From Cryptomeria japonica (Eukaryota > Streptophyta > Pinopsida > Cupressales > Cupressaceae), in assembly GCF_030272615.1 (NCBI RefSeq), contig NC_081414.1, positions 311,104,164 to 311,168,163 on the forward strand: a DNA stretch of 64,000 nucleotides, written 5' to 3'. Below, piece after piece: positions 1 through 10,720 of this stretch. Numbering within the stretch: position 1 is the first letter of the stretch; each line of letters opens with the position of its first letter. Below the pieces are notes generated by a model. The model did not search any database. It was given only the letters and a program-made list of their open reading frames with translations, and had not been told where the DNA came from. A program made the position numbers and the translations under genes.

Positions 1-935
1 TGACATGGAAACCCAAATGGGAAAAACCACGGTGGGGATGAATACCCACAAGTATTCTAAACTCTTCTGAAGTTCGTATTGTTAGGAACCAAGCCTTGTT
101 AGAAGCTTTACAAAAATGTCCTGTTAGGAACAATTTCAATTAAGGACCACCCAGTTAAGGGATTGACTACAATACCTTGTTAGGAGTAACCACGATAGAG
201 GATTTCAAATCCAAGCTTATGGATCACCTAGTTAGAGGATTTAGAAAGCACCAAGCATGTTAAAGCTTACTCAGTTAAGGGATTTAACTGTTGTAATTGT
301 TAGAGAACAATAGGGTCTTTGTTAATCTGGTAATAGCAATACTCTGCTTGATCGTATTCTTTTTGTGATCCTATCTCCCTTCACACATTCTGTAGATACT
401 CCTTCTAGTTTGGGAATCAATCACATTGACACACTTAACCAAAATTCCCAACACTATTACAAAATAACTTATCAACCTTATAAGAAAAACAATAGGTCGG
501 TAACACATCACAAAATCTAAGATCTCATAGAGATTACAAACAAATTGGTTCAAACATGATCATTAGATTAAATGGCAATCACCTGCACAGTTCTAGACAA
601 CCTCGACCACTCCTAGATCACTAAATATTGGATCATGTAACTCATCACGCGGTTTCCATTTCATGTTATGCACTTGCTCATTCCCAAGATAAAACAATTA
701 TCTCTATGCACCAAAACTACTTTGAAACTCATCACGTGCATCATGCATATGTGTCATAATCATCTCCGATCACCATTCGATCATAGATCAACACAATTGA
801 TTCACCAAGCACCATCGTTTAGGGTTCAACATATCAACAGGTTAGGATTACCAGTTGATCTCTTTGCTTCAACAGTAGTACCAGTTTCCTTCACTGCTCA
901 ACTACCGGTTACATTACTGCATCCCTACTAGTTGC
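1..935 (-). mobile_element. Copia-type LTR remnant, reverse strand
   Basis: Read on the reverse strand, the block ends at position 1 with CCGTGGTTTTTCCCATTTGG, the same motif found near the 3' end of the LTRs of elements B and C here (about 9090, 13640, 25385, 31255) and known from many plant Copia LTRs. This suggests the U5 side of a reverse Copia LTR running off the left edge. Positions 60-330 hold several degenerate copies of a short motif, GTTAAGGGATT or GTTAGAGGATT. No open frame is convincing: the 87-codon frame at 668-931 has no recognisable domain. The right boundary is set only by where LINE similarity starts. Confidence 0.4.
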
Positions 936-974
936 AATTGACATCAATGAAAACACTTATACTTCATTAATGCA

Positions 975-1166
975 AGCTTCATGCAATACCAACAAATGCC
1001 CCATCAAAATTTAGCTTTAGCCTACCAATAGGGGGCAAATCCCATTTAACTTTCCTTCTGTTAGATTTTACCTTTAAAAATTCACCCATTGGTGGAATCA
1101 AATGATTCCATCTATTGGTAATTCTACCATCCCATGCCAAATAGAACTTACATTTTTTTCTTGCTA
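975..1166 (-). pseudogene. LINE D RNase H fragment, left of the element B insertion
   Basis: The reverse strand encodes a short stretch with GRLKLNFDGAF, the opening of the C-terminal RNase H domain found in plant LINE proteins (compare the NFDG motifs at 44320 and 53980). The frame soon breaks at stops. It is the missing continuation of the LINE at 13842-16490: that copy stops abruptly at 13842, this one begins at 1166, and the bases between are element B plus a 5-bp repeat, ATTGC on the left and ATTGT on the right. The catalytic acidic residue of NFDG is visible; the rest of the domain is lost. Confidence 0.6.
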
Positions 1167-1171
1167 ATTGC

Positions 1172-1552
1172 TATTAGATTTGTACGGATGTTGTCATTGA
1201 AATCAAACCCGGTGACTCAATTAGGACAGGATGTGGTGTAAGCAGTTTTGGTATTGTAGGTTGAGCAACAGTGGAAGATAGGTATATATATGATCTACTA
1301 GAGTCATTTCTGGAAATTCCTCCTCTCTGAAATCTTGTATTCTACTTATCATGGTTTGTAGCCAATTTTGGTATCAATTATATCGGTCATATCGATTGTA
1401 TCAGTTTGTATTGATTATATTGCATCGTGTTATATTTTAGAATCTGTGGTATTTGTATCTTGAAGTTAGGAGTTGATGTGGTTGGAGTTTATGCTTGTGG
1501 GTTTGTATCCTTGGGTCTGGTAGGCCCCTAATTTGTTTCGGTAATTGGGGCA
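1172..1552 (+). repeat. Element B 5' LTR, first part
   Basis: About 380 bp align closely with 12497-12875, the start of the 3' LTR of B, including GTTGTCATTGA and the later TTGTATTGATTATATTGCAT. The LTR starts TA here rather than TG, a G-to-A change. Similarity stops at about 1552, where element A begins. Confidence 0.75.
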
Positions 1553-1815
1553 CATGTTTATGCCCACTTTTCAGGGTGTTTCGGAGGGTCTAAAGTCCCC
1601 AAAATTAAGTTTAAACCTTTAATTGCACCCCTCCAAAATGGAAACTTTAATATCTTCAAAACTAGTTGTGATATTGTGACCAAACTTTATCGGCATGCTT
1701 ATCTAACCAACCAGAAGCTTCTGGGAGAATTTTGCACCATTTCGTGCTCAAATAAAAATTTACTATAAATAGAAACCTCATGTAAATGCAAGGTTGAGAC
1801 ACCATCTTCCCAACA
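1553..1815 (-). repeat. Element A truncated 3' LTR
   Basis: On the reverse strand it starts TGTTGGGAAGATGGTGTCTC at 1815 and matches the first 270 bp or so of the 5' LTR (6931 to about 6660). The remaining 600 bp or so are missing. A purine-rich tract, AAAAAAGTGGGAGAA, lies just upstream (1816-1830) and serves as the polypurine tract. Confidence 0.75.
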
Positions 1816-1856
1816 TTCTCCCACTTTTTTAACACCTTGCAAAAGCAAAGGGAGTA

Positions 1857-2533
1857 TCAACACAATGAATCAATTGCTAGGGGGCATAAGGCCCATAGAC
1901 TACAAATGTTGAACCATCTGAACTTCTTCATTCTCACAACCTTAGTTAAAGAATCTGCAACATTCATCAAAGTTTCTACCTTAACCAGCTTCACCTTTCC
2001 ATCTTTGACCATATTTCTGACAAAATGATACTGAACATCAATGTGTTTGGTTCGGGCATGAAATGTCGGGTTCTTAGCTAGGCAGATCGCACTCTGACTA
2101 TCACAATAAACTATCATGGCTCCTTTTTTATTTCAATGTTTGAACACAATCTCTTAAGCCAAATGGCTTCTTTACAAGCATGAGTCGCTGCCATATACTC
2201 TGCTTTAGTAGTGGACAAAGCTACCACAATCTATCGCTTACTCATCCAACTAATTGCACCACCAAATAAAGTAAACACATAAGCATTGGTGGATCTTCTG
2301 CTATCAATATCACCTACCTAGTCTAAATCCACATAACCATGAATATCAAGAGAAATCATGTCTCCAACTAAATTACCATGATAACACAAAGAATACTCTG
2401 AGGTACCCTTCAAATATTTGAAGACTCTTTTTCCTGCATCCCAATGAACTCTACCAGGATTAGACATATATCTAGACAAAACTCCCACTGCTTGGGCAAT
2501 GTTTGGTCTAGTATAGACCATAACATACATCAA
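1857..2533 (-). pseudogene. Element A RNase H and connection region
   Basis: Two reverse-strand frames cover the end of the Copia polyprotein. The first (2533-2318) has YTRPNIAQAVGVLSRYMSNP followed by HWDAGKRVFKYLKGT, the typical Copia stretch between reverse transcriptase and RNase H. The second (2117-1857) has CDSQSAICLAKNPTFHARTKHID and ADSLTK, the Copia RNase H end. RNase H removes the RNA template strand during reverse transcription. Stops and a gap around 2117-2318 separate the two pieces. Family assignment is firm; function is lost. Confidence 0.8.
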
Positions 2534-2574
2534 ACTTCCAACTACATTTTGTTAAGGCACTTTGCTCATGTCTT

Positions 2575-3393
2575 TCATCTCTGATGGGGATTTAGGACAA
2601 TCTGCAGCAAAACATTTTGTTCAACTGCAAAAGGAACACATAATGGTTTACAATCTTGCATGTTGAACCTCTGTAACACTAAATTCACATACTTACTCTG
2701 GCCTAGCCATAGCTTTTTGTTCACTCTATCTCTTTTAATTTCCATCCCAAGAATGTGCTTTTCTACACCAAGACCTTTCATTTCATATTTAGCAGCGAGT
2801 TGAGACTTTAGTTCCGAAATCATACCTTTCCCTTTACCAATGAATAGCATATCATCAACATACAATGCAATGTACAGGAAAAGATCACAATCAAATTTAT
2901 AATAAACACAGTGATCTTATTTAGAACACTCAAATCCCAAACTCAACACATAAATATCAAATTTTGGGTACCACATCCTAGGACTCTGTTTGAGGTCATA
3001 CAGGGATTTATTTAATTTACAGACCAAATTGCTTTTACCTTTTACCACATAGTGCTTTGGTTGTGTCGTATAAATATCCTCCTCCAAATCACCATGAAGG
3101 AAAGCAATTTTCACATCCATTTTCTCAACCTCTAAATCATAATCAGCAGCAATAGAAAACAAAAATCTAATGGATGTTATTTTTGCAACAGGAGAAAATA
3201 TCTCACCATAATAAACACCCTCAACTTGAGAGTAGCCTTTTGCAACAAACCTCGCTTTATACTTCTTAATGCTTTCATCAGAATGAATCTTTTTCTTGAA
3301 CACCCATTTACAACTAACAAGTTTCTTTCCTTCAGGAAATGGTACAAGATCCCATGTGTCATTCTTTTTCAAAGCTGTCATTTCTTCTTCCAT
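2575..3393 (-). pseudogene. Element A reverse transcriptase
   Basis: The frame at 3393-2917 begins with the Copia signature WDLVPFPEGKKLVSCKWVFK, then YKARFVAKGYSQ, KMDVKIAFLHGDLEEDIY and SLYDLKQSPRMWY. The next frame (2865-2575) opens with MYVDDMLFIG, the YxDD catalytic box, and continues with KGLGVEKHILGMEI. The two frames are offset, so a frameshift or stop lies near 2900. Usual Copia residues are changed in places, for example IAFLHG where TAFLHG is common. The protein would have copied element RNA into DNA; this copy cannot make it intact. Confidence 0.85.
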
Positions 3394-3684
3394 AGAAATC
3401 TTCTAGGATTCTGCATCATTCATACCAAATGCCTCTTCTATAGATTTTGGTTCATCCACTTTAGTATTCAAAGAAAAAATACATCTCCAATCATCAGGTG
3501 AATACCTTTCAGGTGGTTGTCTATGTCTTGTAGACCTTCAAACAAGCTGAGTTGGAGGTTTTTCCTCCTTTTCTAAAGATTCAAAACTAGACAAGCTTTC
3601 CTCAACTTCTTGCCTATCTAGGGGTCTCGATTCAACTCTTTCAAGTGTAGAAGGAAATTGAATCGCATCTTCCTTTTTAGTCTA

Positions 3685-4575
3685 TTATGGCTGCAATGTA
3701 GCAGAAGGAGACTTAATTTCTCTAAAAATAACACTTCTACTATGAATCTCCTTTTGTGCAATAGGGTCCCAAAGCTTGTATCCTTTCACACCATAACTAT
3801 ACCCAATGAAGATACATTTCACATCCTTTTTCTCCAACTTTGTTTGCTTCTCCTTTGGCACATGTGCATATGCCTCGCAACCAAAAACTCTAAGATATGT
3901 CAATGAAGGCATGTGATCTGACCATACTTCCATAGGCATTTTATCAACAAGAGCTGATGTAGGAGACCTGTTAATCAGGTAACAAGTAGTGGCAACAGAT
4001 TCAACCCATAAGTTTTGTTCTAGACCAGCACCACTCAACATACTCCTAGCCTTCTCCATCAGTGTCTTGTTCATTCTTTTTGCAACTCCATTTTGTTGTG
4101 GAGAATACGGAGTTGTCTTATGTCTATTAATGCCATAGTCTTTACATAACTAATCAAAATCATTAGAGCAAAATTCACCGCCATTTTCAGTCCTCAAACA
4201 TTTAATATTCTTTCCAGTCTGCAACTTAACCATTGATTTAAATTATTTAAATCGACTGAAAAACTTCATATTTACTCTTTAGAAAATATACCCATGTCCT
4301 TCTACTAAATAATCAATATATGAAACATAATATGTGGATTTTCCAATCGAAGGAACGTCTACATGATGAAACACATCAGAATGAATAAGATCCAAAAGAC
4401 CACAAGATTTATGAGAACTCGAGTAAAAATGAATACGGTTTTGTTTTCTATAAATGCAATGCTCATAGAAATCAAATTCAAGATTACAATCATTCAAACC
4501 TTCAACAAGGTTTTTATTTTTTTGGGTCCTTAGACCCTTTTCTCCAATGTGCCCAAGCGTTTGGCTCCATAACAT
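3685..4575 (-). pseudogene. Element A integrase
   Basis: The frame at 4575-4279 contains LGHIGEKGLRTQKNKNL, then FDFYEHCIYRKQNRIHF, which matches the zinc-binding start of Copia integrase except that the second cysteine of the usual CxxC is Y. LLDLIHSDVFHHVDVPS follows and carries the first catalytic aspartate. The second frame (4074-3685) holds MNKTLMEKARSMLSGAGL, ATTCYLINRSPT and FGCEAYAHVPKE, the typical second half of the core. Between them, stops break the frame near the catalytic glutamate region. Integrase joins element DNA to the chromosome; this one is inactive. Confidence 0.85.
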
Positions 4576-4941
4576 AGTCTTCTTTGTAGGTAACTTTTCT
4601 TCAGAAGAAAGAGCACCCTTAGGTACCCAAAATCCATGTCAATCTGCTAAAGGTGAAACTCTCAAATTTTTTGACAAAGTATCTACATATTTACTTTTAA
4701 CAGAAGTTCTATTACACTCAACAGTGTATGCCTCTAGCTTATACAAAGTGTCAAACCTGACACCTCTAGAAATTACCATAGCACCCTTAATCATCTTACA
4801 TCCTGCTTCAAAAAAGACTACCTACACACCCGCATCTATCAGTTTTCTCATAGATAACATATTTTGTTTTAATCCAAGGATATGCAGCACACCATTAATC
4901 ATTTTTATTCTACTATCAGAAATCCTGATTCTAACTTTACC

Positions 4942-5914
4942 TCAACCGACAATGTCAAAATGTGAATGATCACCCAAGTACACCTTACCTCTCTTGAATT
5001 CGTCATATTTAGAAAACCAATCTCTATTGGAATTCATATGAAAAGATGCATCTGAGTCAATTAACCAAGCATCATTACCTGCATGAGTCGCCAAAGCTGC
5101 AATAAATGCATCACCATCTTCCTTCTCGGACTTAGAATCAGAATCAAACTTTTTCTTTTTCTTCTTCTTTTCTTCTTTGCAGTCCTTATGGATGTGACCT
5201 AGTTTACCGCAATTCCAACAAATGACTTTGGACTTTCTAGGAGATTTTGATCTCCCTCTCGATTTGGACTTGTCGCGCTTCTTATTCTTCTTGCCTTTCT
5301 CCTTAGGTCTTCCATGAACAGTTAGGGATTCCTTTGAACTGATGGATACCTTCCTCCGCATCTCTTCACCAAGTAGGGAACCCACCACATCTTTAGACTT
5401 CAAAATAACAGAAGTACTACCAATAGCCATAACAAGAGAATCCCACGAATCGGGCAAAGAACAAAGCAAGATCTGGAATTTTTCTTCTTCATTCATGTTA
5501 ACACCGACATATACTAATTGAGCCACCAACATATTAAATGCTTCCAAGCAGTCTGTAATTCATCCACCCTCTTCCATCTTCAAGGAATACAATTTATTCC
5601 TCAAGAAAATTTGATTTAATAGATTTTGATTGATACATTTCACCAAACTTAGTCCATAGCATCTTTGCAGAGTTTTCTTCATGGACATAGATCTAAACAG
5701 AGTCTGTCAGACACAATTTGATTAGACCCTTGGTTTTTCAGTCCATAACATCATACTGATCTGTCGTAGTAGGATCTGAGGGCCTTTGGACATCTGCATC
5801 AACAACATCCCACATATCTCGATCTATTAGCAAATCTTCCATCTTCAGCTTCCACATCTCAAAATTCACGCCATTAAATTTATCCACCTCTATTCTCCCT
5901 GATGAACTTGCCAT
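4942..5914 (-). pseudogene. Element A gag and protease
   Basis: The start is the ATG at 5914-5912 (reverse), about 110 bp inside the primer site, beginning MASSSGRIEVDKFNG, a common Copia gag opening. Stops occur near 5740, 5700 and 5580. The last 201 codons (5547-4942) are open: the capsid end, a lysine/serine-rich basic stretch, one CCHC knuckle CWNCGKLGHIHKDC, then DAWLIDSDASFHM. That last motif is the aspartic protease site, where the usual SGAS reads SDAS, so the active-site glycine is lost. Gag forms the particle and the knuckle binds RNA. Confidence 0.8.
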
Positions 5915-6024
5915 TTGAAAATTCCTGCAATAAGATCAAAAAGTGTCTTTTACACAAACTCCCACTCAAATCTGGATTAGTTCAAAAAACCCAACAACCC
6001 ACAACTGAAACCAAAGGTGATCAA

Positions 6025-6036
6025 GCTTTGATACCA
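6025..6036 (-). promoter_or_regulatory. Element A primer-binding site
   Basis: On the reverse strand this reads TGGTATCAAAGC, one mismatch from TGGTATCAGAGC, the complement of the initiator methionine tRNA 3' end used by most plant Copia elements. It lies two bases after the LTR end. Confidence 0.8.
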
Positions 6037-6038
6037 CT

Positions 6039-6931
6039 TGTAAGGAAGTTAAGTAGTCGAACAACTTCCTACACTAACCTTGAGAGGACGGTAATGCAAA
6101 AAGTTTTACAGATCATTACAGCAGTTACAAAAAATAGAAATAGACATAATAACATTCAAACCATAACACAATGATTTACGTGGGGAAAACCCTTTTAAGA
6201 GAAAAAACCCACACTCCAAAATCCACCCAATATATTATTCAACAATAAAAAATAGATTACAATATACTTGCAGAGCAAGCTCTTCGCAGGAGTACCACTA
6301 ATCAAATATTAAGAGGTAACTCAATAGCCATAAGACTCTTACACACAACCTCTATCTCACGCACCTCATATATAGGAGATACAATACAAGAAATCGTCAA
6401 ACAATATTACAAAACCATGGGCTAAAACCACCCGATAAGGTGTAGCCAGCCTTATCTCCCTTCTAGATTCCTTTTGGAATATTAAAACACACATCAACAC
6501 ATGTCTCCCCCTTTTACAACTCATTTATGTGTTCGATACATTTTATATTTCCTATTTCAGGAGTACAAACTTCTGGAGGCCATAACTTGTGAATCGTGTG
6601 TTCGATTGACAAACCGTTTGAAGCGTCGAAAAGCTCGCAAAGTGCTCTATCACCTTGTAAATTGCTATGATGTTTACATCCACTTTTTAGGGCATTTCAA
6701 TGGGTCTAAAGTCCCCAAAATTAAGTTTAAACCTTTAATTGCATCCCTCCAAAATGGAAACTTCAATATCTTCAAAACTAGTTGTGATCTTGTGATGAAA
6801 CTTTACTGGCATTCTTATCTAACCAACCAAAAGCTTCTAGGAGAATTTCACACTATTTCGTGCTCAAATGAAAATTTACTATAAATAGTAACCTCATATA
6901 CATGTAAGGTCGAGACACCATTTTCCCAACA
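6039..6931 (-). repeat. Element A 5' LTR
   Basis: This 893-bp LTR starts TGTTGGGAAAATGGTGTC at 6931 and ends CCTTACA at 6039 on the reverse strand. The first 270 bp match the remnant at 1553-1815. A sequence CTATAAATAG occurs near 6881 and, conserved, near 1765; it looks like a TATA box on the opposite strand from the coding direction. Confidence 0.8.
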
Positions 6932-7689
6932 ATTTGAATGTAGTTTCTTATAAAGTAAAGACTATAATTTAGTTGTTGATAAAATGTTGAAATTGAAGTT
7001 ACACAAGCCACCACACTTTAATTAGTAAATTTTACTTTTTTCATCAATTTTCTTGTGTATATTGATAACTTGAAACTTTAGTGCATGGATATATTTTTTA
7101 TTATTTTTTAATAAATTTGAAAAATTGTATGTGCTGAAATATAACTCTTTCCAATTCTCACTAGATTTTTTCTTAATTATTTATCCAAATTAGAAAAAAA
7201 TTATATCATCTTTACATAGATTCCTTTCTCTACTGCATCATATTTTTTTCAAAAATTTTAAATAAATTTAAGTATTTTTCCTTGAGAAGGTAATCAACCT
7301 TATATTTAGTGATGATGACCTACTTTCAATAAATATACAATATAAAATATAAAAAGTAATTAAAATATTAAAAGATATATATTTTGAAAAAATCACTTAC
7401 AGATCTATAAAACGGTATTTTTACATTTCAAAAAAATATTATTTATAAGAGTAGGAGTTGTTGAAACATCGAGTTTTTTAATTTTTAATTTATTTTTGGC
7501 AATTAAACCTAAAGTGGTATAAAATATACATTTAGTAGACACTTCCAATTGGAAAAGTTGTGGTCCATATATAACTTAGCTATAATGAATCTATATAGAC
7601 CATATGTTTGACTAAAATTAATTTTTAGTTAGAATTACTTAAATTCACTTGTGTTGATAAGTTAGCCCGAAACGTGACACTGTTTTGTG
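6932..7689. other. AT-rich interval, no feature recognised
   Basis: About 760 bp of strongly AT-rich sequence lies between the 5' end of element A and a Gypsy LTR. I see no reading frame, LTR end or repeat I can name. It does not match the missing part of the B LTR, so it was brought in by a rearrangement or a further insertion. Confidence 0.4.
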
Positions 7690-8966
7690 CTTTTACCCAG
7701 ACACATAAATATGTGCACTAATTAAATGAATATTTAATATTTATTTAATGCACTAATATTCCTCTATTAATTAAATTTACATTTAATTAATTCATCTCAA
7801 CCTATTCTTCTATTCTAGTTAAATAAATTTCATAAATTTATTTCATTTCTAACTATAGTCCAAAATATTAAATAAATTAATAAATTTATTTAATTCCCTC
7901 TTTCTTATTTATTATTTAAAAATCACAAATCAAATCCATATTTGAATAAATTAATATTTATTTAAAACTCCCCATCCATTTGCATTCTCCTACAAATGCA
8001 AGTTGCACTCCCTATTATAATTAAATAGAACATTTAATTAAAAGGCCTATTTATCCTCACCCGCTTGCCAAACCCACTTGCTCACTAATCCCCTTCTAGA
8101 TTCTATTAACCCCCTTCTAGATTCTTCTAAGCCCTTCTAAATTAGCCTAATCCCTCTTCTAACCATTTGCACAATCCTAATCCAAAATTATCCCCCAACC
8201 CATCATCTGAACCATTTAAGACTCTTACAAAGTCTTAAAGGCTTCGCTTCTTCAACACACTAACCTACATGTGTTTTGTTTCTTTGGTCAATTCCTAACC
8301 ATGGGTAAACTTCTCACAAGAGTTTACCCATTGGATAATAATCTTACTCTTGGATAATAGCTTTATCCAATAACCCAACCACATGAGGTTAACCTCATGT
8401 TTCCTCAAGCATTAAATGCTTCTTCCCTCTCCTCTCAAGCTCTCTCATGGTGACACTTGTCAGCATTGAATTGGTTTGAAAGTATCACATGGATTGATAA
8501 TCATGCAATCCTAGCCCTTCACAAACCAGCTCAATCTTGACCCTCCAATCCACTATTTTGCCTATAAATAGAGCCTCATTCCTCAAGCAAAGGAGGAAGC
8601 ATTTTTAGCATTGTTATTATACTTGCATAGATAGTGACACTTAGGGCTTTCGCATAGAAACACTAGTTAAAAATTTGCATAGCATTAGTGTTTTATTTTT
8701 AGCCATTTCAATCCTCCAATGGCATCCATGGTTTTATGCTAAAACTGAGAGCTACACTCACTCATTTGGGTCTTGGAGAGGAGAAGAAAAAAGGGAGAGC
8801 TATCGAGCAACATGGGAGCATCTTAGGGAGTTTTATTCCCTCTTTTGTTTTGTTTATGCTTCATTTGTGTGCTTAATAGCTTTTGATGTGCATCTTAGAG
8901 GTTTTTGGTTGGAAACTAACATATTGACATTTGAACTTTGTTTGTGACTATGTCCCTTTTCCATGC
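7690..8966 (+). mobile_element. Gypsy-type LTR, solo or truncated, forward
   Basis: This block resembles the Gypsy LTR at 56074-57575 in order and wording: AT-rich TTAATTAAAT runs, a CCCTTCTAGATTCTTCTAA stretch, pairs of TTTATCCAATAACCC-like segments, TGACACTTGTCA, then a TATA box CCTATAAATAGAGC at 8561 followed by CTCATTCCTC. The 56-kb copy has GCTATAAATAGAGCTCTCAT at the same place. No primer site or gag follows; the sequence passes straight into the end of the element B LTR at about 8967. Exact ends and target duplication were not found. Confidence 0.6.
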
Positions 8967-9300
8967 ATCACATTTATATATATTGCAATGAGCATTTCGA
9001 CAGTGAGCCACTTTGTAATTTGGCAATGAGCCACCCTTTTTGTAAACACCACATAACTAGTTATATTATCTTGAGAGTTAACCCTCTTCGTGGTTTTTCC
9101 CATTTGGGTTTTCCATGTATAAAACCAAGTGTTCAATTTGTGGTTGTGTTGTTTATTTTGCATTTGTTGTTTCATGTTGATGAGATTAATTGATGAAATT
9201 GATATATCAGTAAAAGTTTGAGAACTATGAGAATACTGATTCACCCCCCACCCCCCCCCCCCCCCCTCTGACTATTTCTATCCATTCAACCAATTCAACA
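8967..9300 (+). repeat. Element B 5' LTR, terminal part
   Basis: It aligns with 13505-13841 of the 3' LTR, sharing AGTGAGCCACCCTTTTTGTA, TGGTTTTTCCCATTTGGG and GATATATCAGTAAAAG. It ends CAATTCAACA at 9300, followed at once by the primer site. A run of about 23 C residues (9244-9266, one A inside) lies just before the end; the 3' LTR lacks it. Confidence 0.8.
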
Positions 9301-9302
9301 AT

Positions 9303-9314
9303 TGGTATCAGAGC
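9303..9314 (+). promoter_or_regulatory. Element B primer-binding site
   Basis: TGGTATCAGAGC is the exact complement of the initiator methionine tRNA 3' end, three bases after the LTR end, as in plant Copia elements. Confidence 0.85.
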
Positions 9315-9369
9315 TTGGTCACTTTCTTGAAAGCTTAACTTCTTGAGGGAGATCCTACTTGGTTGAATC

Positions 9370-10304
9370 ATGACATCAATGTCTATGATCGAATAGTATC
9401 ATCTAGATGAGGAATCGAAGAAAACTCTTGAAGATCTAGAAAGTGTGGAGTTTGAGAGTGAAGAGTTGAAAGAGAATGTGAAGGTAGAGAATGAATGTGT
9501 GCAGAAGCTAAGAGAATAGATTCAAAACTTCAAGTTGAGACATAAGGAAGTTAACAATCAGTAAAAGAAGGTGAATAAAACCAACAAAGATCTGATGATG
9601 AAGATTGAGGAGAAGAACAAGATAGAAGAAAATTTGAAAGAATCAACTAAACTAAAGACATAAGAATGTGAGAAGCTGGAATAGGAAGTGAAAAAGTTGA
9701 AGATAGAAAGTAAAGTTCCAAAAAGTACCAAACTTTTGGAAGACTTGATGAACATATAGAAAGCTCATTTAGACAAGACTAGACTAGGATTTTAGATCGG
9801 TGAATGCTCAAATTAGAATGATAAAGACAAAGGCAAGGAAGTCAAAGTTGAAGTAGAAAAGAAACCTGGAGATGTAAGCAAAACTCAAAATCGGAAATCT
9901 ACTACGAGGAGACTACCGGTTCGACAACCGAATGCATAAAGGTACCCATCATTTAATGGTTATTGTTTTCAATGTAATAAATTTGGTCATAAAGCTTCAG
10001 AGTGTAGAAATATTCAATGTTACAATTGCAAGAGGTTTGGTCACAAAAAAAATTACTATAGAACTCATTCTATGAGTTAGAATCATAATACAATTGGAAT
10101 TAATAAGGTAAATAGTAACTTTCATTGATATTGTCATCTATGCAATGGTTATCATCACAAAACTAATCAATGCAGATCTAGAACACATTCAACAAATTCC
10201 ATGCAAAGGAACATCAATTGTTACAAGTGTAAGCAATCCAAACATTATGCTAATCAATGCAAAAGTGAATTGGTATGGAGAAGTCGATACAGAAGAATGC
10301 GGTG
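9370..10304 (+). pseudogene. Element B gag-like gene with four zinc knuckles
   Basis: The start is the ATG at 9370 (MTSMSMIE). In this one frame the sequence encodes a charged, coiled-coil-like region with about eight TAG or TAA stops, then PSFNGYCFQCNKFGHKASEC (first knuckle), CYNCKRFGHKKNYY (second, last cysteine lost), YCHLCNGYHHKTNQC (third) and CYKCKQSKHYANQC (fourth). Most stops sit where element C has glutamine; for example GECSN then TAG here against GECSNQ in C. Four knuckles in a row is more than the one usual in Copia gag. The product would bind element RNA. No protease follows. Reading stays in frame across about 900 bp despite the stops, so point mutation rather than indels killed it. 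Confidence 0.7.
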
Positions 10305-10720
10305 AAGTCTAGTGAGTCGAATAAAAAAGAAGTCATGGTTTGGAGAAAGAAGGAGGTGAATAATGAGAGAAAGCTTGGTGTACCAAAATTTAGTGCAGGC
10401 ATCTCTTCCTCCAGTAACTGAGCATATTGCTTTAGCTTAGGGGGAGTTTCTCAAGGAAAATATATTGGTCCCCTCTTTTGAGTTAGTTCATGTTGTTAGT
10501 CTAGCATGACTGTGTTTGAGATGCAATTTGGTAATTCAATGTTTATGTTGATGTCATCGACAAGACATCTTTTTGGCGATAAAACCCTAGAAGAAATTGG
10601 TAGGTTAAATTTGGGAATTTGAGATAATTTTCATCATTATGCAAAGTAGAATTGTTTGAAGAGCGGGAGCAGCAACTAAAGAGCGAAGAATAGAGAAGCA
10701 AAGAAAGAATGGAATAAAAA

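Larger units (their letters stand above)
1553..6931 (-). mobile_element. Copia element A, reverse strand, 3' LTR truncated
   Basis: The reverse-strand order is 5' LTR (6931-6039), primer site (6036-6025), gag, protease, integrase, reverse transcriptase, RNase H, polypurine tract (1830-1816) and a truncated 3' LTR (1815-1553). Integrase before reverse transcriptase is diagnostic of Copia. The coding region has many stops and frameshifts, so the copy is dead. Bases after 6931 do not continue the B LTR, so the junction was rearranged after insertion and no target duplication can be assigned. The lineage is probably Tork-like, but I cannot prove it. Confidence 0.8.

Noticed and set aside
668-931. 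87-codon forward frame
   Set aside because: No domain, and it lies in a reverse-strand LTR remnant.
3226-3906. Forward frames over element A
   Set aside because: Antisense shadows of the reverse transcriptase and integrase.
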